A stretch of 64,000 bases of DNA, from assembly GCA_017887325.1 (NCBI GenBank), contig JAGHIE010000020.1:62001-126000 (forward strand). Reading direction: 5' to 3'. The position numbers and the translations under genes were made by a program. Below the pieces are notes generated by a model that was given only the letters and a program-made list of their open reading frames with translations, was not told the origin of the DNA and did not search any database. The DNA is from Oscillospiraceae bacterium. GTDB lineage: Bacteria; Bacillota; Clostridia; Oscillospirales; Ruminococcaceae. Shown here in pieces: positions 47,276 through 56,391 of this stretch (its first letter is position 1; every line of letters begins with the position of its first letter).

Positions 47276-48229
47276 CTATCCCTCCATATTAAAAAGCTCA
47301 GTTGCTCCAATAATTCCTGCATCATTTTTAAGTTTTGCAATTTGTATATCTGTCTGTGGCAATATATTACTTGCAAAACACTTACCATAAACTTTTTCCT
47401 TTAAAGGAATTAGCAGAATATCCCCTTGATTAGAAACGCCACCACTTATCAGTATTTTTTCAGGTCTAAATATGTTTATTAAATTTGATATACCTATTGA
47501 TAAGTTTTCTAAATATTCATCTATAATATTTCTTACAATCTCATCATTTTTAGCTAGTGCCTCAAAAATCATTTCACCTGTTATACTGTCTATATTTTTA
47601 TTACATAGATTATATAAAATAGAAGTTTTATTACGATTTACAATATTTTTAGTAATCTTAATAAGTGAACTTGTAGAACAATATGCCTCTAAACAACCTT
47701 TTTTCCCACAAGAGCATAATCTCCCATTTTTTTGTATAATTGTATGACCTGCTATTCCTCCACCTTGACTTTGTCTTAGTAATTTTCCATTAACAGTAAT
47801 ACCACTTCCAATACCTGTACCCAATGTTATCAAAATAACATCTTTACAGTTTTGCGCATTACCTTTTTTTATTTCTCCCAAGACAGCACATTGTGCATCG
47901 TTTGCGATTCTTACAGGTAATCTTAGTCTTTCATTCAATATATCTTTTATGGGAAAATTTCCCCATTTAAAATTATTTGAATACAAAATAACTCCTGCCT
48001 TAGAGTCAATTAATCCTGCACATGCAACACCAATTCCTAAAATTTGTTTTTTATTCAATCCATTATCTAAAATAAGATTTTCTATTTCAGATATCATTTT
48101 AGAGATAATATATTCATTATCTTGATTTGCTTGAGTAGGATATTTTTTATTTTTTATAATATTTCCACTTTCATCAACTATACCAAGTTTTACAAAAGTA
48201 CCACCTATATCTATTCCTATAGTATACAT
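47276..48229 (-). CDS. ROK-family sugar kinase (glucokinase/mannokinase-like)
   Basis: 317 aa. The ATP-binding GIDIGGTFVKLGIVDE, TLGTGIGSGIT, catalytic ANDAQCAVLGE and the ROK zinc site GHTIIQ...CSCGKKGCLEAYCS are all intact. No N-terminal winged helix, so it is a kinase and not a NagC/XylR-type repressor. It phosphorylates glucose and possibly mannose released by the neighbouring glycosidases; the two cupin isomerases directly downstream would take the product to fructose-6-P. Confidence 0.9.
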   Translation of the reverse strand: MYTIGIDIGGTFVKLGIVDESGNIIKNKKYPTQANQDNEYIISKMISEIENLILDNGLNKKQILGIGVACAGLIDSKAGVILYSNNFKWGNFPIKDILNERLRLPVRIANDAQCAVLGEIKKGNAQNCKDVILITLGTGIGSGITVNGKLLRQSQGGGIAGHTIIQKNGRLCSCGKKGCLEAYCSTSSLIKITKNIVNRNKTSILYNLCNKNIDSITGEMIFEALAKNDEIVRNIIDEYLENLSIGISNLINIFRPEKILISGGVSNQGDILLIPLKEKVYGKCFASNILPQTDIQIAKLKNDAGIIGATELFNMEG

Positions 48230-48244
48230 ATAAGATAACCTCTT

Positions 48245-49555
48245 TTATTTTATAGTAATATCACTTTCTTCTTGATAAAAATCTTTTCCATACCAAACAT
48301 TCATATTTTCATTACAATTTACTAAGATATTTTCACAAATAACTTTATCTGCTCTGATACATGTAAAACCATTAGTTTTTTGAGAAATTACATCAGCACT
48401 ATATCCTGGACGCAAATCTAAACTATCTGCTGACCAACGACTTGTTTTCTTTAAATTCACCCTTATTCTATTAAATGTTATATCTTTTATTTTTTCATTT
48501 TTATCTGAATAAATGACTATTCCATTTTCTCCACTACAATTTATATTTTCAAAATGAATGTTTTTGATATTTCCTGATGATTTGTTTTTATATCTATCCA
48601 ATACCGTAATAGAAATTGGCTCTCCACTTCCCCACCATTGTGGAGCAAATCTTCTAGTTTCAATATTTATATTAGAAAAAATTACATTTTCAATATTACC
48701 TTTATCTCTCAGTTGTAAAGATATTCCTCTGTTAGATTTTGAAATACTACAATTGCTTACAGTAATGTTTTTAAAATCATTTTCACTTTCTGTCCCTATT
48801 TTTATAGCTGCACTAGTTGATATTAATGTGCAATTAGACACTACTATATTTTCACAAGCTCCACATTCATTATGTTTATGAGAATTTTTCAAAACGATAC
48901 AATCATCAGCGCATTCTATATGACAATTAGATATTCGTACATTTTTACAATGATCTGGGTCTATTCCATCACAATTTGCCATTTTTAAGTTATTTAAAAT
49001 TCTAATACTATCTATTAGTACATCATTACAACCAACTAAATGTATAGTCCAAAATGCACTACCTCTCATGGTAATTTCACAAATTGATAAATGATTCACT
49101 TTATGAATTAACATCATAGGTATTCTAGGATAATATGAACCACCTATATGATATTTATCTTGTTCTCCATAAAAAATCTCTTCATTTCCATCAATAGTTC
49201 CAGTACCACTAATAATTATATTTTCACCTTTAAATCCTGCTATAAAGAAATGTTTAGGTTCTCCATTATAATCATATTCACCACTAGCAGATATAGTATT
49301 TTCATCTACAAATACACTTTCAACTTCCATGTAATCATCAAAGTTTGAACTTGCTTTTAGAACAGCACTATGCTCCAAATGAAACTCTACATTACTTCTC
49401 AATAATAAAGAACCAGAAACATATGTGTGTCCTCCAGGCAATACAACTTTTCCACCACCAAAGCTATAGCAATCATCTATAGCTTTTTGTATAGCTTTTG
49501 CATCATTAGTTTTTCCGTCACCTAACGCACCATAATCTAATACATTATAAATCAT
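48245..49555 (-). CDS. GH28-family pectinase-like protein
   Basis: 436 aa, right-handed beta-helix. VLDYGALGDGKTNDAKAIQK starts the Pectate_lyase_3/GH28 fold; NCDGIDPDHCKNV and CADDCIVLKN give the catalytic Asp residues. The usual Gly-His-Gly motif is replaced by AIKIGTESEND, so the activity may differ from classic polygalacturonase (other GH28-like exo-enzymes or rhamnogalacturonan-specific types show such changes). No signal peptide: it acts on imported oligogalacturonides. Good Shine-Dalgarno AGGAGG. Confidence 0.82.
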   Translation of the reverse strand: MIYNVLDYGALGDGKTNDAKAIQKAIDDCYSFGGGKVVLPGGHTYVSGSLLLRSNVEFHLEHSAVLKASSNFDDYMEVESVFVDENTISASGEYDYNGEPKHFFIAGFKGENIIISGTGTIDGNEEIFYGEQDKYHIGGSYYPRIPMMLIHKVNHLSICEITMRGSAFWTIHLVGCNDVLIDSIRILNNLKMANCDGIDPDHCKNVRISNCHIECADDCIVLKNSHKHNECGACENIVVSNCTLISTSAAIKIGTESENDFKNITVSNCSISKSNRGISLQLRDKGNIENVIFSNINIETRRFAPQWWGSGEPISITVLDRYKNKSSGNIKNIHFENINCSGENGIVIYSDKNEKIKDITFNRIRVNLKKTSRWSADSLDLRPGYSADVISQKTNGFTCIRADKVICENILVNCNENMNVWYGKDFYQEESDITIK

Positions 49556-49568
49556 TTGAGGTTTCCTC

Positions 49569-50903
49569 CTATTTAATTAAAAATGTATGCAAACTATGTG
49601 GTTCTAACTGTGCAGAAAATTCAATATTTTCACCTTGTAATGTAAATTTTCTTTCTTTATGCATAGGATTTATAGCTACTATTACTTTACTTCCATCTTT
49701 ATTTTCAAAAACACTACAATTTGCAGATAAATGTCCTTTTACTTCTACAAATCTTGCACCTTCTTTTACAAAATGTGAATAATGTTTCATCAAATAAAAC
49801 TCTGGTTGCAATGTTAATTTTCCTGTTTCTTTATTAACTGTACATAATGAATTTTGTTGCCAGCCCCATGTTGAAATCCCACCTTCTAATAATGCGATAT
49901 TCCAATATGTATATCTTTCTGTACCATGTCTAAAATATTGCCACATTAATCCTGCAATATATTCCATTTGCTCCCAGCTGTTTTTACCGTCACCACATTC
50001 ACTTTCTGTTTGCATAATTCTCATTTCTGGAAAACTTGTTTCTATTTGTTCTAAAATATGTTTTCCTCCCCATTGCAAACCTACTCCTGTTATATATTCT
50101 CTAGCTTTTTTATCTGATAAAACTGTATTTGCAAATTGGTCAAAAAATTCACTAAAAGGTGTATGTGCTCCTAAAATTATGTCTATAAATGGACCATTAA
50201 TAGTACCTAACCACAATTGTGTATCAACACCACTTTCTTTTAGAGCAGGTCCTAAATAGTCTCTAATAAAAACTAACATGTCTTCGCCATTCCATTTACA
50301 AGAAGGGAATTTTTGGTCAGCCATAGGCTCATTTTGTACATGTATTTGTTTTACATTGATACCTTGTTTTCTATATTCTTCAACAAATTTTACAAAATAT
50401 TTTGCATATGTTTTTAATACCTTATCTTCCATTTTTAAAGTTCCATAATTATACACAGGAAATGTCTTCATCCAAGTTGGAGGGCTCCATGGAGAACCAA
50501 ATACAAAGAAGTCATCACCTTGTCTTTTTACTGCTTCTTTAATAAATGGAATTGTATATTCTTTATCTCTTTCTATATTAAAATCTTTTAATTCATAATC
50601 ATCTTTAGTTTCATCACAACTATACCATTCTAAACTAAAATCATTTGCACCAATTGGTACACGACCATAATTAAAATTACATTTATCTTTACAGAATAAC
50701 TCATCTAAAAAAGCTTCTCTTTCTTTTTCATCAACTTTTTGTAAAGCGTCCCAACCTAATTCATTAAAACAGCCTCCAAAGCCATACACTTCTTGCTTTT
50801 TGTTTTCTGTTATTATTAATGTATCTTCATATTTATCATTACAAATGTTGCCTTCTTGCCAGTAATTGTTATATGTTGATTTAATATGTAATACTTCGCT
50901 CAT
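49569..50903 (-). CDS. GH30 glycosidase (glucosylceramidase-like fold)
   Basis: 444 aa. VYGFGGCFNELGWDAL, FVFGSPWSPPTWMKT, acid/base in IHVQNEPMADQ and nucleophile in IMQTESECGDG are typical of GH30. The C-terminal beta domain KVIVAINPMHKERKF to the end is complete. Members act as beta-1,6-glucanase, beta-xylosidase, beta-fucosidase or endo-xylanase; subgroup specificity cannot be read by eye. Cytosolic here, 13 nt from the GH28 gene and 18 nt from the GH130 gene, so the substrate is a short imported oligosaccharide. Confidence 0.88.
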   Translation of the reverse strand: MSEVLHIKSTYNNYWQEGNICNDKYEDTLIITENKKQEVYGFGGCFNELGWDALQKVDEKEREAFLDELFCKDKCNFNYGRVPIGANDFSLEWYSCDETKDDYELKDFNIERDKEYTIPFIKEAVKRQGDDFFVFGSPWSPPTWMKTFPVYNYGTLKMEDKVLKTYAKYFVKFVEEYRKQGINVKQIHVQNEPMADQKFPSCKWNGEDMLVFIRDYLGPALKESGVDTQLWLGTINGPFIDIILGAHTPFSEFFDQFANTVLSDKKAREYITGVGLQWGGKHILEQIETSFPEMRIMQTESECGDGKNSWEQMEYIAGLMWQYFRHGTERYTYWNIALLEGGISTWGWQQNSLCTVNKETGKLTLQPEFYLMKHYSHFVKEGARFVEVKGHLSANCSVFENKDGSKVIVAINPMHKERKFTLQGENIEFSAQLEPHSLHTFLIK

Positions 50904-50921
50904 ATCAAAATACCCCTTAAA

Positions 50922-52097
50922 TTATTTATTATCTTGTAAAAATTTTAAGTTTTTTTCTATTAAGTCACATCTTTGTTTTACACAATCTGGTGATCTTAGT
51001 GGGTCTTCAGGTGTGTTAAATAGATAATCTTCCAATTTATCTATCGTAGTTGTTGCTACATGCATTCTTGTATCTGATGACGCATAATAAATGTATACAT
51101 CTCCGTTATCTTTTGCTATAGCTCCATTTGTAAATACTACATTAGATACATCTCCAACTCTTTCATTTCCCAATGGTACTAAGAATACACCTGAAGGATT
51201 TGCAATTAATTTAGATGGGTCTTTTAAATCTGTACCAAACGCATATAAAACATATCTTAAACCAGCTGCAGTATTTCTAACACCATGAGCAATATGTATC
51301 CAACATTTTTTACCTTTAAAAGGAACTGCACCTGCACCATTTTTAGCTTCTGTTAATGTGTGATATACTCTACGACTTATAATTTTTTCTTCATCTATTA
51401 CAGCATGTTCTATATCATCACATAATCCAAAACCAATTCCTCCACCACTTCCAGTTTCAATAAAACCGTCCATTGGTCTTGTATAAAAAGCATATTTTCC
51501 ATCAACAAACTCAGGATGTAAGACCACATTTCTTTGTTGTGGAGATTGTAAAGTTTTTAAATTATCAAGCCTTTCCCAAGCTTTTAAATCTTTTGTTCTA
51601 ACTATGCCAGCTTCTGCTACAGCAGCTGACAAATCAGATGATGTTGTGTCTTTACTTTCTGAACAAAATACACCATAAATCCAACCATCTTCATGTTTTG
51701 TTAAACGCATATCATATACATTTGTTTCATATGAACAAGTATCTGGTAAAACTACTGGATAATCCCAAAATCTAAATCCGTCTATACCATTATCACTTTC
51801 AGCAACTGCAAAAAATGACTTTCTATCGTTTCCTTCCACTCTTGCAACTAAATAATATTTTCCATTTAGCTCAATAGCACCTGAATTCATTACAGCATTA
51901 ATTCCTAATCTTTCCATAAAGTTAGGATTTGTTTTTGGATTCAAATCATATCTCCAATGTATTGGTGCATGTTCTCTTGTTAACACTGGATAAATATATC
52001 TATCATATATACCATTGTAAAAATCACTTTTTACATTTTTTCTAGACAATAATTTTTCTTGTTTGTCTTTTTCCACATAGTATTGTTTATGTAACAT
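50922..52097 (-). CDS. GH130 4-O-beta-D-mannosyl-D-glucose phosphorylase
   Basis: 391 aa. [20 protein letters not shown] followed by [20 protein letters not shown] is the GH130 subfamily 1 signature, and the phosphate-binding Arg/His region ([20 protein letters not shown]) is present. It phosphorolyses Man-beta-1,4-Glc to mannose-1-phosphate and glucose without ATP. That disaccharide arises from glucomannan, or from mannobiose by an epimerase; no epimerase (AGE/CE family) is encoded in the window. Assignment of subfamily 1 is from memory of its conserved block. Confidence 0.85.
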   Translation of the reverse strand: MLHKQYYVEKDKQEKLLSRKNVKSDFYNGIYDRYIYPVLTREHAPIHWRYDLNPKTNPNFMERLGINAVMNSGAIELNGKYYLVARVEGNDRKSFFAVAESDNGIDGFRFWDYPVVLPDTCSYETNVYDMRLTKHEDGWIYGVFCSESKDTTSSDLSAAVAEAGIVRTKDLKAWERLDNLKTLQSPQQRNVVLHPEFVDGKYAFYTRPMDGFIETGSGGGIGFGLCDDIEHAVIDEEKIISRRVYHTLTEAKNGAGAVPFKGKKCWIHIAHGVRNTAAGLRYVLYAFGTDLKDPSKLIANPSGVFLVPLGNERVGDVSNVVFTNGAIAKDNGDVYIYYASSDTRMHVATTTIDKLEDYLFNTPEDPLRSPDCVKQRCDLIEKNLKFLQDNK

Positions 52098-52128
52098 ATC
52101 TAATTCTCCTTTTTAATTTTAATGACTA

Positions 52129-53763
52129 TTAAACATTAAATACTTCTGTATGTAAATCAACATTAAAATCTGGATACCAATTAAAATTAAATTCTTTTTC
52201 ATCTATTTTCCAGTTAACTGGATATTTATTATTTAACCAATCTAATGGCTCAACATTTAAAGGAACATTTTGAGATTTTGCAAACAATTCACTAACTTTA
52301 TCAGCTTTATCTTGATTTAAACTACTAAGTTCAATGGAAATAAATAACGGAGAACCTGTATAAGCTGTTAGTTCCATAAATTGTTTGTTCAATTCCCAAG
52401 GTACATCTTTAGTCAATCCTATACAATCAGGGTCTGATGCATAAAATGCATTATGTTGTGGATATCTAAATGCAAGTGTATTTACACCCATTTTTCTTGT
52501 TCTATTCCATTCTCTACCACTAGTATCATCGCCTGTTCGATTAAGCTCAAATATTCCAGCACTTAAATGGCTGATAGTATTACAACCCATTATATAAGCA
52601 TCTTTTGCAGAGTTTCTTAAAGTCATATAAAAATCCTTTATAATTTCTGCTGTTGTTTTTGTTTTATCAAAAAAGCTCCAACCTTTATTTGTAATGATTC
52701 CTCCCATTTGGAAGCCCCATCTACCTAAAATGTCATATGTTGAAAAATCATGTTTTATAAGCTCAAATCCCCATTCTGTGAAACGATTAATATCTTGTGT
52801 TACTTTATCAAGCACATATGGAGAACTAGGGTCTAGATATTGTGTTTTTGTAAATCCATTTTCTAAACCTGTTTTAAATCTTTTTTGTGGTAATATACAT
52901 TCTTGTGGAAATTGTTCTGCAGAGAATAATGGTCTAAACCAAAGTCCTGGTCTTACGCCTTCTTGTTTCAATTCTCCTGCTAATTCTTCAAATTTAGGGA
53001 ATAAATAATTTCCACTTGTCCAAGGTCCACCTGCGCAAGCTTCAAAGTGACATACTTGCCAACCGTCATCAACTAACATAAATGGTCTTACTTCTTGATT
53101 ACCTGCTAAACTTGAAATAGTTTTAGCTTGTGCAATTACTCCTTGTTTTGATGTGTTTCCATAATCTGTATACCAGTTATTACCACCATAAATTCTCTCT
53201 TTAGGTAATCTTGGATTTGGACACATGATTTTACAAAATTCTTTTGTAGCTAAAAATGAACTTTCATTTTCTTTGCCTTCTCTACATACAACTTCTGCTG
53301 CATTAAGCACACGAGAACTTAAATCTATTCCAACACCACCACATCTTACATCTAACCAAAGATAAATTCCTTGTTCAGTTATTTGCCAAAATGCCATAGA
53401 TGATGTTCCTGTCATAACACCATATCCGTGAGTTAAATTTCCGTCATAATGCATGAAATACCAAGGTGATACTCTTTCAGGGTCCATAGGTAACCATGCT
53501 AAGTCACCATATCCTCTTTCCCAATGGTCGTTTAAAAACAAACTTTTTTTGTTAAATTCATGTTTCCAATGTAAAATAATACATTCAGGCTTATCATTAA
53601 TTGCCTCTATTTGAACAGTCATTTTGTTATCTTTTATAGGAAGACTAATTTTTATTTGCTCTAGTTCCCAACTATTATTTCCACAATATTTTGCTTTATC
53701 TGATTTGGATTCGCTTTTAATTATTATCATATCTGGATTTTTTATTATATTTAAAAAGCTCAT
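52129..53763 (-). CDS. Alpha-galactosidase-like enzyme (clan GH-D)
   Basis: 544 aa. An N-terminal beta domain (to about 190) precedes a TIM barrel. VRPFMLVDDGWQVCHF, PGLWFRPLFS, the nucleophile in GFELIKHDFSTYD (K-x-D of clan GH-D) and the likely acid/base in NRTGDDTSGREWNR are visible. It is shorter than classic GH36 (about 730 aa), so may belong to a divergent subfamily. Fits removal of alpha-1,6-galactose from galactomannan side chains before mannosidase and phosphorylase act. Confidence 0.8.
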   Translation of the reverse strand: MSFLNIIKNPDMIIIKSESKSDKAKYCGNNSWELEQIKISLPIKDNKMTVQIEAINDKPECIILHWKHEFNKKSLFLNDHWERGYGDLAWLPMDPERVSPWYFMHYDGNLTHGYGVMTGTSSMAFWQITEQGIYLWLDVRCGGVGIDLSSRVLNAAEVVCREGKENESSFLATKEFCKIMCPNPRLPKERIYGGNNWYTDYGNTSKQGVIAQAKTISSLAGNQEVRPFMLVDDGWQVCHFEACAGGPWTSGNYLFPKFEELAGELKQEGVRPGLWFRPLFSAEQFPQECILPQKRFKTGLENGFTKTQYLDPSSPYVLDKVTQDINRFTEWGFELIKHDFSTYDILGRWGFQMGGIITNKGWSFFDKTKTTAEIIKDFYMTLRNSAKDAYIMGCNTISHLSAGIFELNRTGDDTSGREWNRTRKMGVNTLAFRYPQHNAFYASDPDCIGLTKDVPWELNKQFMELTAYTGSPLFISIELSSLNQDKADKVSELFAKSQNVPLNVEPLDWLNNKYPVNWKIDEKEFNFNWYPDFNVDLHTEVFNV

Positions 53764-53784
53764 ATAAATTTCCTCCTATATAAA

Positions 53785-55104
53785 TTAATTATTTTCAACT
53801 ATCACTTTTCCTTCTTTTCCATTTATTCCACAACCGGAAACTTGATTTAATTTAACATCAGAATTTTTAGACATAAAAATGCAATCAAAATCATCACTTT
53901 CAACTATTGGTGTATAGTCTGCTGGAGAAGTATCAAATACCTTTCCTTTTATAGATAAATTATCACTTTCTTTTAGTTTTATTAGAATATTATTAAAGTG
54001 GATATTCTTTATATTGTTATTTCCAATTACACCTATTGCATTTTCAGCATCACAGATAATATTTTCAAATAAAACATCTTTTATATTAATTTTATAATTT
54101 CTATTTTCTAATTCTTCTGTATGATCTACATGGTCCATTGTTGTATATGGCACAGCAAAGACACAAATAGGTTCGCCATTTCCCCACCAATTTCCAGCTC
54201 TAACTCTTGTATCCATATAAATATTTGATACAACAACATTTTCTATTAAACCGGTAGTTGATGTCATAATACAGAAAGCTCTGTTACTTTCTAATATTTG
54301 ACAATTTGATACTGTAACATTTTTTACAATACTATGAGCATGACCTACAACAATTGATTTAGAAAAACTTTTTAATATGCAATTTGTAATAGTTATATTT
54401 TTACAAGGAACTGACCAATTAGTTATTGATGATATTGCAATACAATCATCAGCACTTGTTATATTACAATTAGATATGATCACATTTTCACTAGCTGATA
54501 TGTGAATACCATCATTATTAGGAATTCTTTCATGTCCAATATTAGTAATGCCGTCTATTCTTACCTTTTTACATTCTGCAAAAGTAATTGTCCAACAAGG
54601 TGCATCTAAAATTGTTATATCTTTGAAAACAACATTAGTACATTTATAGAAAAAAATAGGTTGATTTGGTCTCCAATTATAAAAAGCCGTAGACTCCTCT
54701 TTTTGCTCTTGACTAAATTTATCTTTTAAATTTTCAGGTAAATTGTATGTACTAAAATCAAAAAAAGCTGTACCATTTAAATCTATTGTTCCTGATCCAT
54801 AAACACATATATCTTTATTTTCTAGCGAATATAAAAGCGAAATTGTTTCTCCAAATTCACAATGTATATATCCTATTTCTTTATAATCATCTTTATTATC
54901 ACTTGCTAATAACACAGCGCCTTTTTCTAAATACAAGTCAGCACCTTTTAAATTTAATGTACCTGTTTTATATACACCTTTAGGAACAACTACTGTTCCA
55001 CCATTAATATCTGCATCATCTATAGCTTTTTGTATTGCTTCAGTTTGTACTTCTGATTTTCCTGAAACTGCTCCATAATCCAATATAGAATATAAATTTT
55101 TCAT
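53785..55104 (-). CDS. GH28 polygalacturonase-like glycosidase
   Basis: 439 aa beta-helix paralogous in fold to the GH28 gene at 48245 but clearly diverged. SILDYGAVSGKSEVQTEAIQ, PNNDGIHISASENV and TSADDCIAISS carry the catalytic Asp residues, and IVVGHAHSIVKNV retains the Gly-His motif that the other copy lacks. No signal peptide. It probably acts on imported galacturonide or rhamnogalacturonide oligomers. Confidence 0.85.
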   Translation of the reverse strand: MKNLYSILDYGAVSGKSEVQTEAIQKAIDDADINGGTVVVPKGVYKTGTLNLKGADLYLEKGAVLLASDNKDDYKEIGYIHCEFGETISLLYSLENKDICVYGSGTIDLNGTAFFDFSTYNLPENLKDKFSQEQKEESTAFYNWRPNQPIFFYKCTNVVFKDITILDAPCWTITFAECKKVRIDGITNIGHERIPNNDGIHISASENVIISNCNITSADDCIAISSITNWSVPCKNITITNCILKSFSKSIVVGHAHSIVKNVTVSNCQILESNRAFCIMTSTTGLIENVVVSNIYMDTRVRAGNWWGNGEPICVFAVPYTTMDHVDHTEELENRNYKINIKDVLFENIICDAENAIGVIGNNNIKNIHFNNILIKLKESDNLSIKGKVFDTSPADYTPIVESDDFDCIFMSKNSDVKLNQVSGCGINGKEGKVIVENN

Positions 55105-55135
55105 TAAATCTGTCCTCTCACTTATTCTTAACTAT

Positions 55136-56278
55136 TTATAAAGATAATCTTTTACGCCATTTTTCATTAACTAAATCATCTGGTAAAACAGTTTGTTTCA
55201 TTTTATCTGTTAATCGTTTATGCCATTCAACATCTCTCCACATTCCAACAAATTGTGGACATGCAAAATTACTTGTTCCTGCCATTAACCATCGTTTACT
55301 ATCACAAGCACTATTAACTCCTATTTCACATAAATCTTTTACCCAATCCCAACTTAATAAAGGATAGTCTTTGTAATCAACTATTCCCCAACATTCAGTT
55401 GTTGCTAATGGTAAATCTTGTAATTTTGAAGCGTCAGCTAAATCTTTTATTCCATCTTTTAACAGTTGTTGCCAATATTCTTTCTTTTCTTCATAAACTT
55501 TAAGTGCATTTTTAGAAAGTAAGTGATATGCTTCTTCTGTATATCTTCCATCTTTTGCTTGACCAACATTTCTGTAAAACTCACTTTCATTTAACTTAAC
55601 CATCCAAATATGATGTTCAATTAAATCAAAAAAATCTAATTTGTTTTTAATATAGTAGTCTACACAATCATTATCCATTGAAAAACACATTGGAATTTCT
55701 GGATATGATTCTCTTAATTTATTAACAGCTTTTTTCATATATTCCATAGATTTTTCTGTATACCAAGCACCCCAACCTGCATCTTTAGGATCATTTTCAA
55801 AATAAGGTGCCCAAATATCTCCTGGCCATTCATTACATAAATCAACATATAAAACTTGGTCTAATAAACCTGCATCTGAAATTAAATCTAATACCGCTTT
55901 CCAGTTTTCAGCCATTTTTTCCGGTGATGTAATTTCCATTCTTACATCATCCTCATCTTCTCTATACCATGTTGATAAACCAACTTTTATATTGTATTCT
56001 TTACATTTTCTAATAAAGTCAATAAGTTCTGGGTGTAATCTTACACGGTTAATATATGGACTTCCCCAATCATTTGAGTACCAAACAGGTAACAGTGTCC
56101 ATTCTTTATCTTTATCTTTTGCAATTAAATGAGGAAAAGCATCTATTCTTACAGCTTCATATCCTCTTTCAACTAATTCAGATAGTGCTTTATCCCAATC
56201 CTCAAAACCAGCGCCACTCCAACGACGTTCTATCCAAGAAAAATCCCACATTGTAATAGGTATTGTATGTAAATTCAT
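55136..56278 (-). CDS. Cellulase-like clan GH-A hydrolase of unassigned family
   Basis: About 380 aa from the ATG at 56278, which follows AAAGGAGGATAAAAAA; an upstream in-frame start lies in the hairpin region and is unlikely. TIM-barrel elements are visible: ITMWDFSWIERRWSGAGFED, GYEAVRIDAFPHL, putative acid/base Glu in YVDLCNEWPGDI and putative nucleophile in ATTECWGIVDY, with the spacing expected for clan GH-A. I cannot place it in a numbered family; annotated relatives are called cellulase-like. First enzyme gene after the transporter hairpin, so probably central to the substrate. Confidence 0.75.
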   Translation of the reverse strand: MNLHTIPITMWDFSWIERRWSGAGFEDWDKALSELVERGYEAVRIDAFPHLIAKDKDKEWTLLPVWYSNDWGSPYINRVRLHPELIDFIRKCKEYNIKVGLSTWYREDEDDVRMEITSPEKMAENWKAVLDLISDAGLLDQVLYVDLCNEWPGDIWAPYFENDPKDAGWGAWYTEKSMEYMKKAVNKLRESYPEIPMCFSMDNDCVDYYIKNKLDFFDLIEHHIWMVKLNESEFYRNVGQAKDGRYTEEAYHLLSKNALKVYEEKKEYWQQLLKDGIKDLADASKLQDLPLATTECWGIVDYKDYPLLSWDWVKDLCEIGVNSACDSKRWLMAGTSNFACPQFVGMWRDVEWHKRLTDKMKQTVLPDDLVNEKWRKRLSL

Positions 56279-56301
56279 TTTTTTATCCTCCTTTAGATAT
56301 A

Positions 56302-56338
56302 AAAATGGCAACTACAAAATCTTTGCAGTTGCCATTTT
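56302..56338 (-). terminator. Attenuator-like hairpin between transporter and enzyme genes
   Basis: Arms 56302-56318 and 56322-56338 pair over 17 bp with one mismatch and a 3-nt loop, ending in T5 on the minus strand, 24 nt before the next ATG. Such partial terminators downstream of binding-protein genes raise binding-protein mRNA over distal genes. Confidence 0.65.
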
Positions 56339-56391
56339 TTATGTAAATATAGATTACTAGACTATATTTCTAGACTCTAACGCAACCAGAT

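Noticed and set aside
47271-47388. Long N-terminal extension of the second cupin isomerase
   Set aside because: It reads through the ROK gene in another frame without a ribosome site; the ATG at 47271 has GGAGGG at 8 nt.
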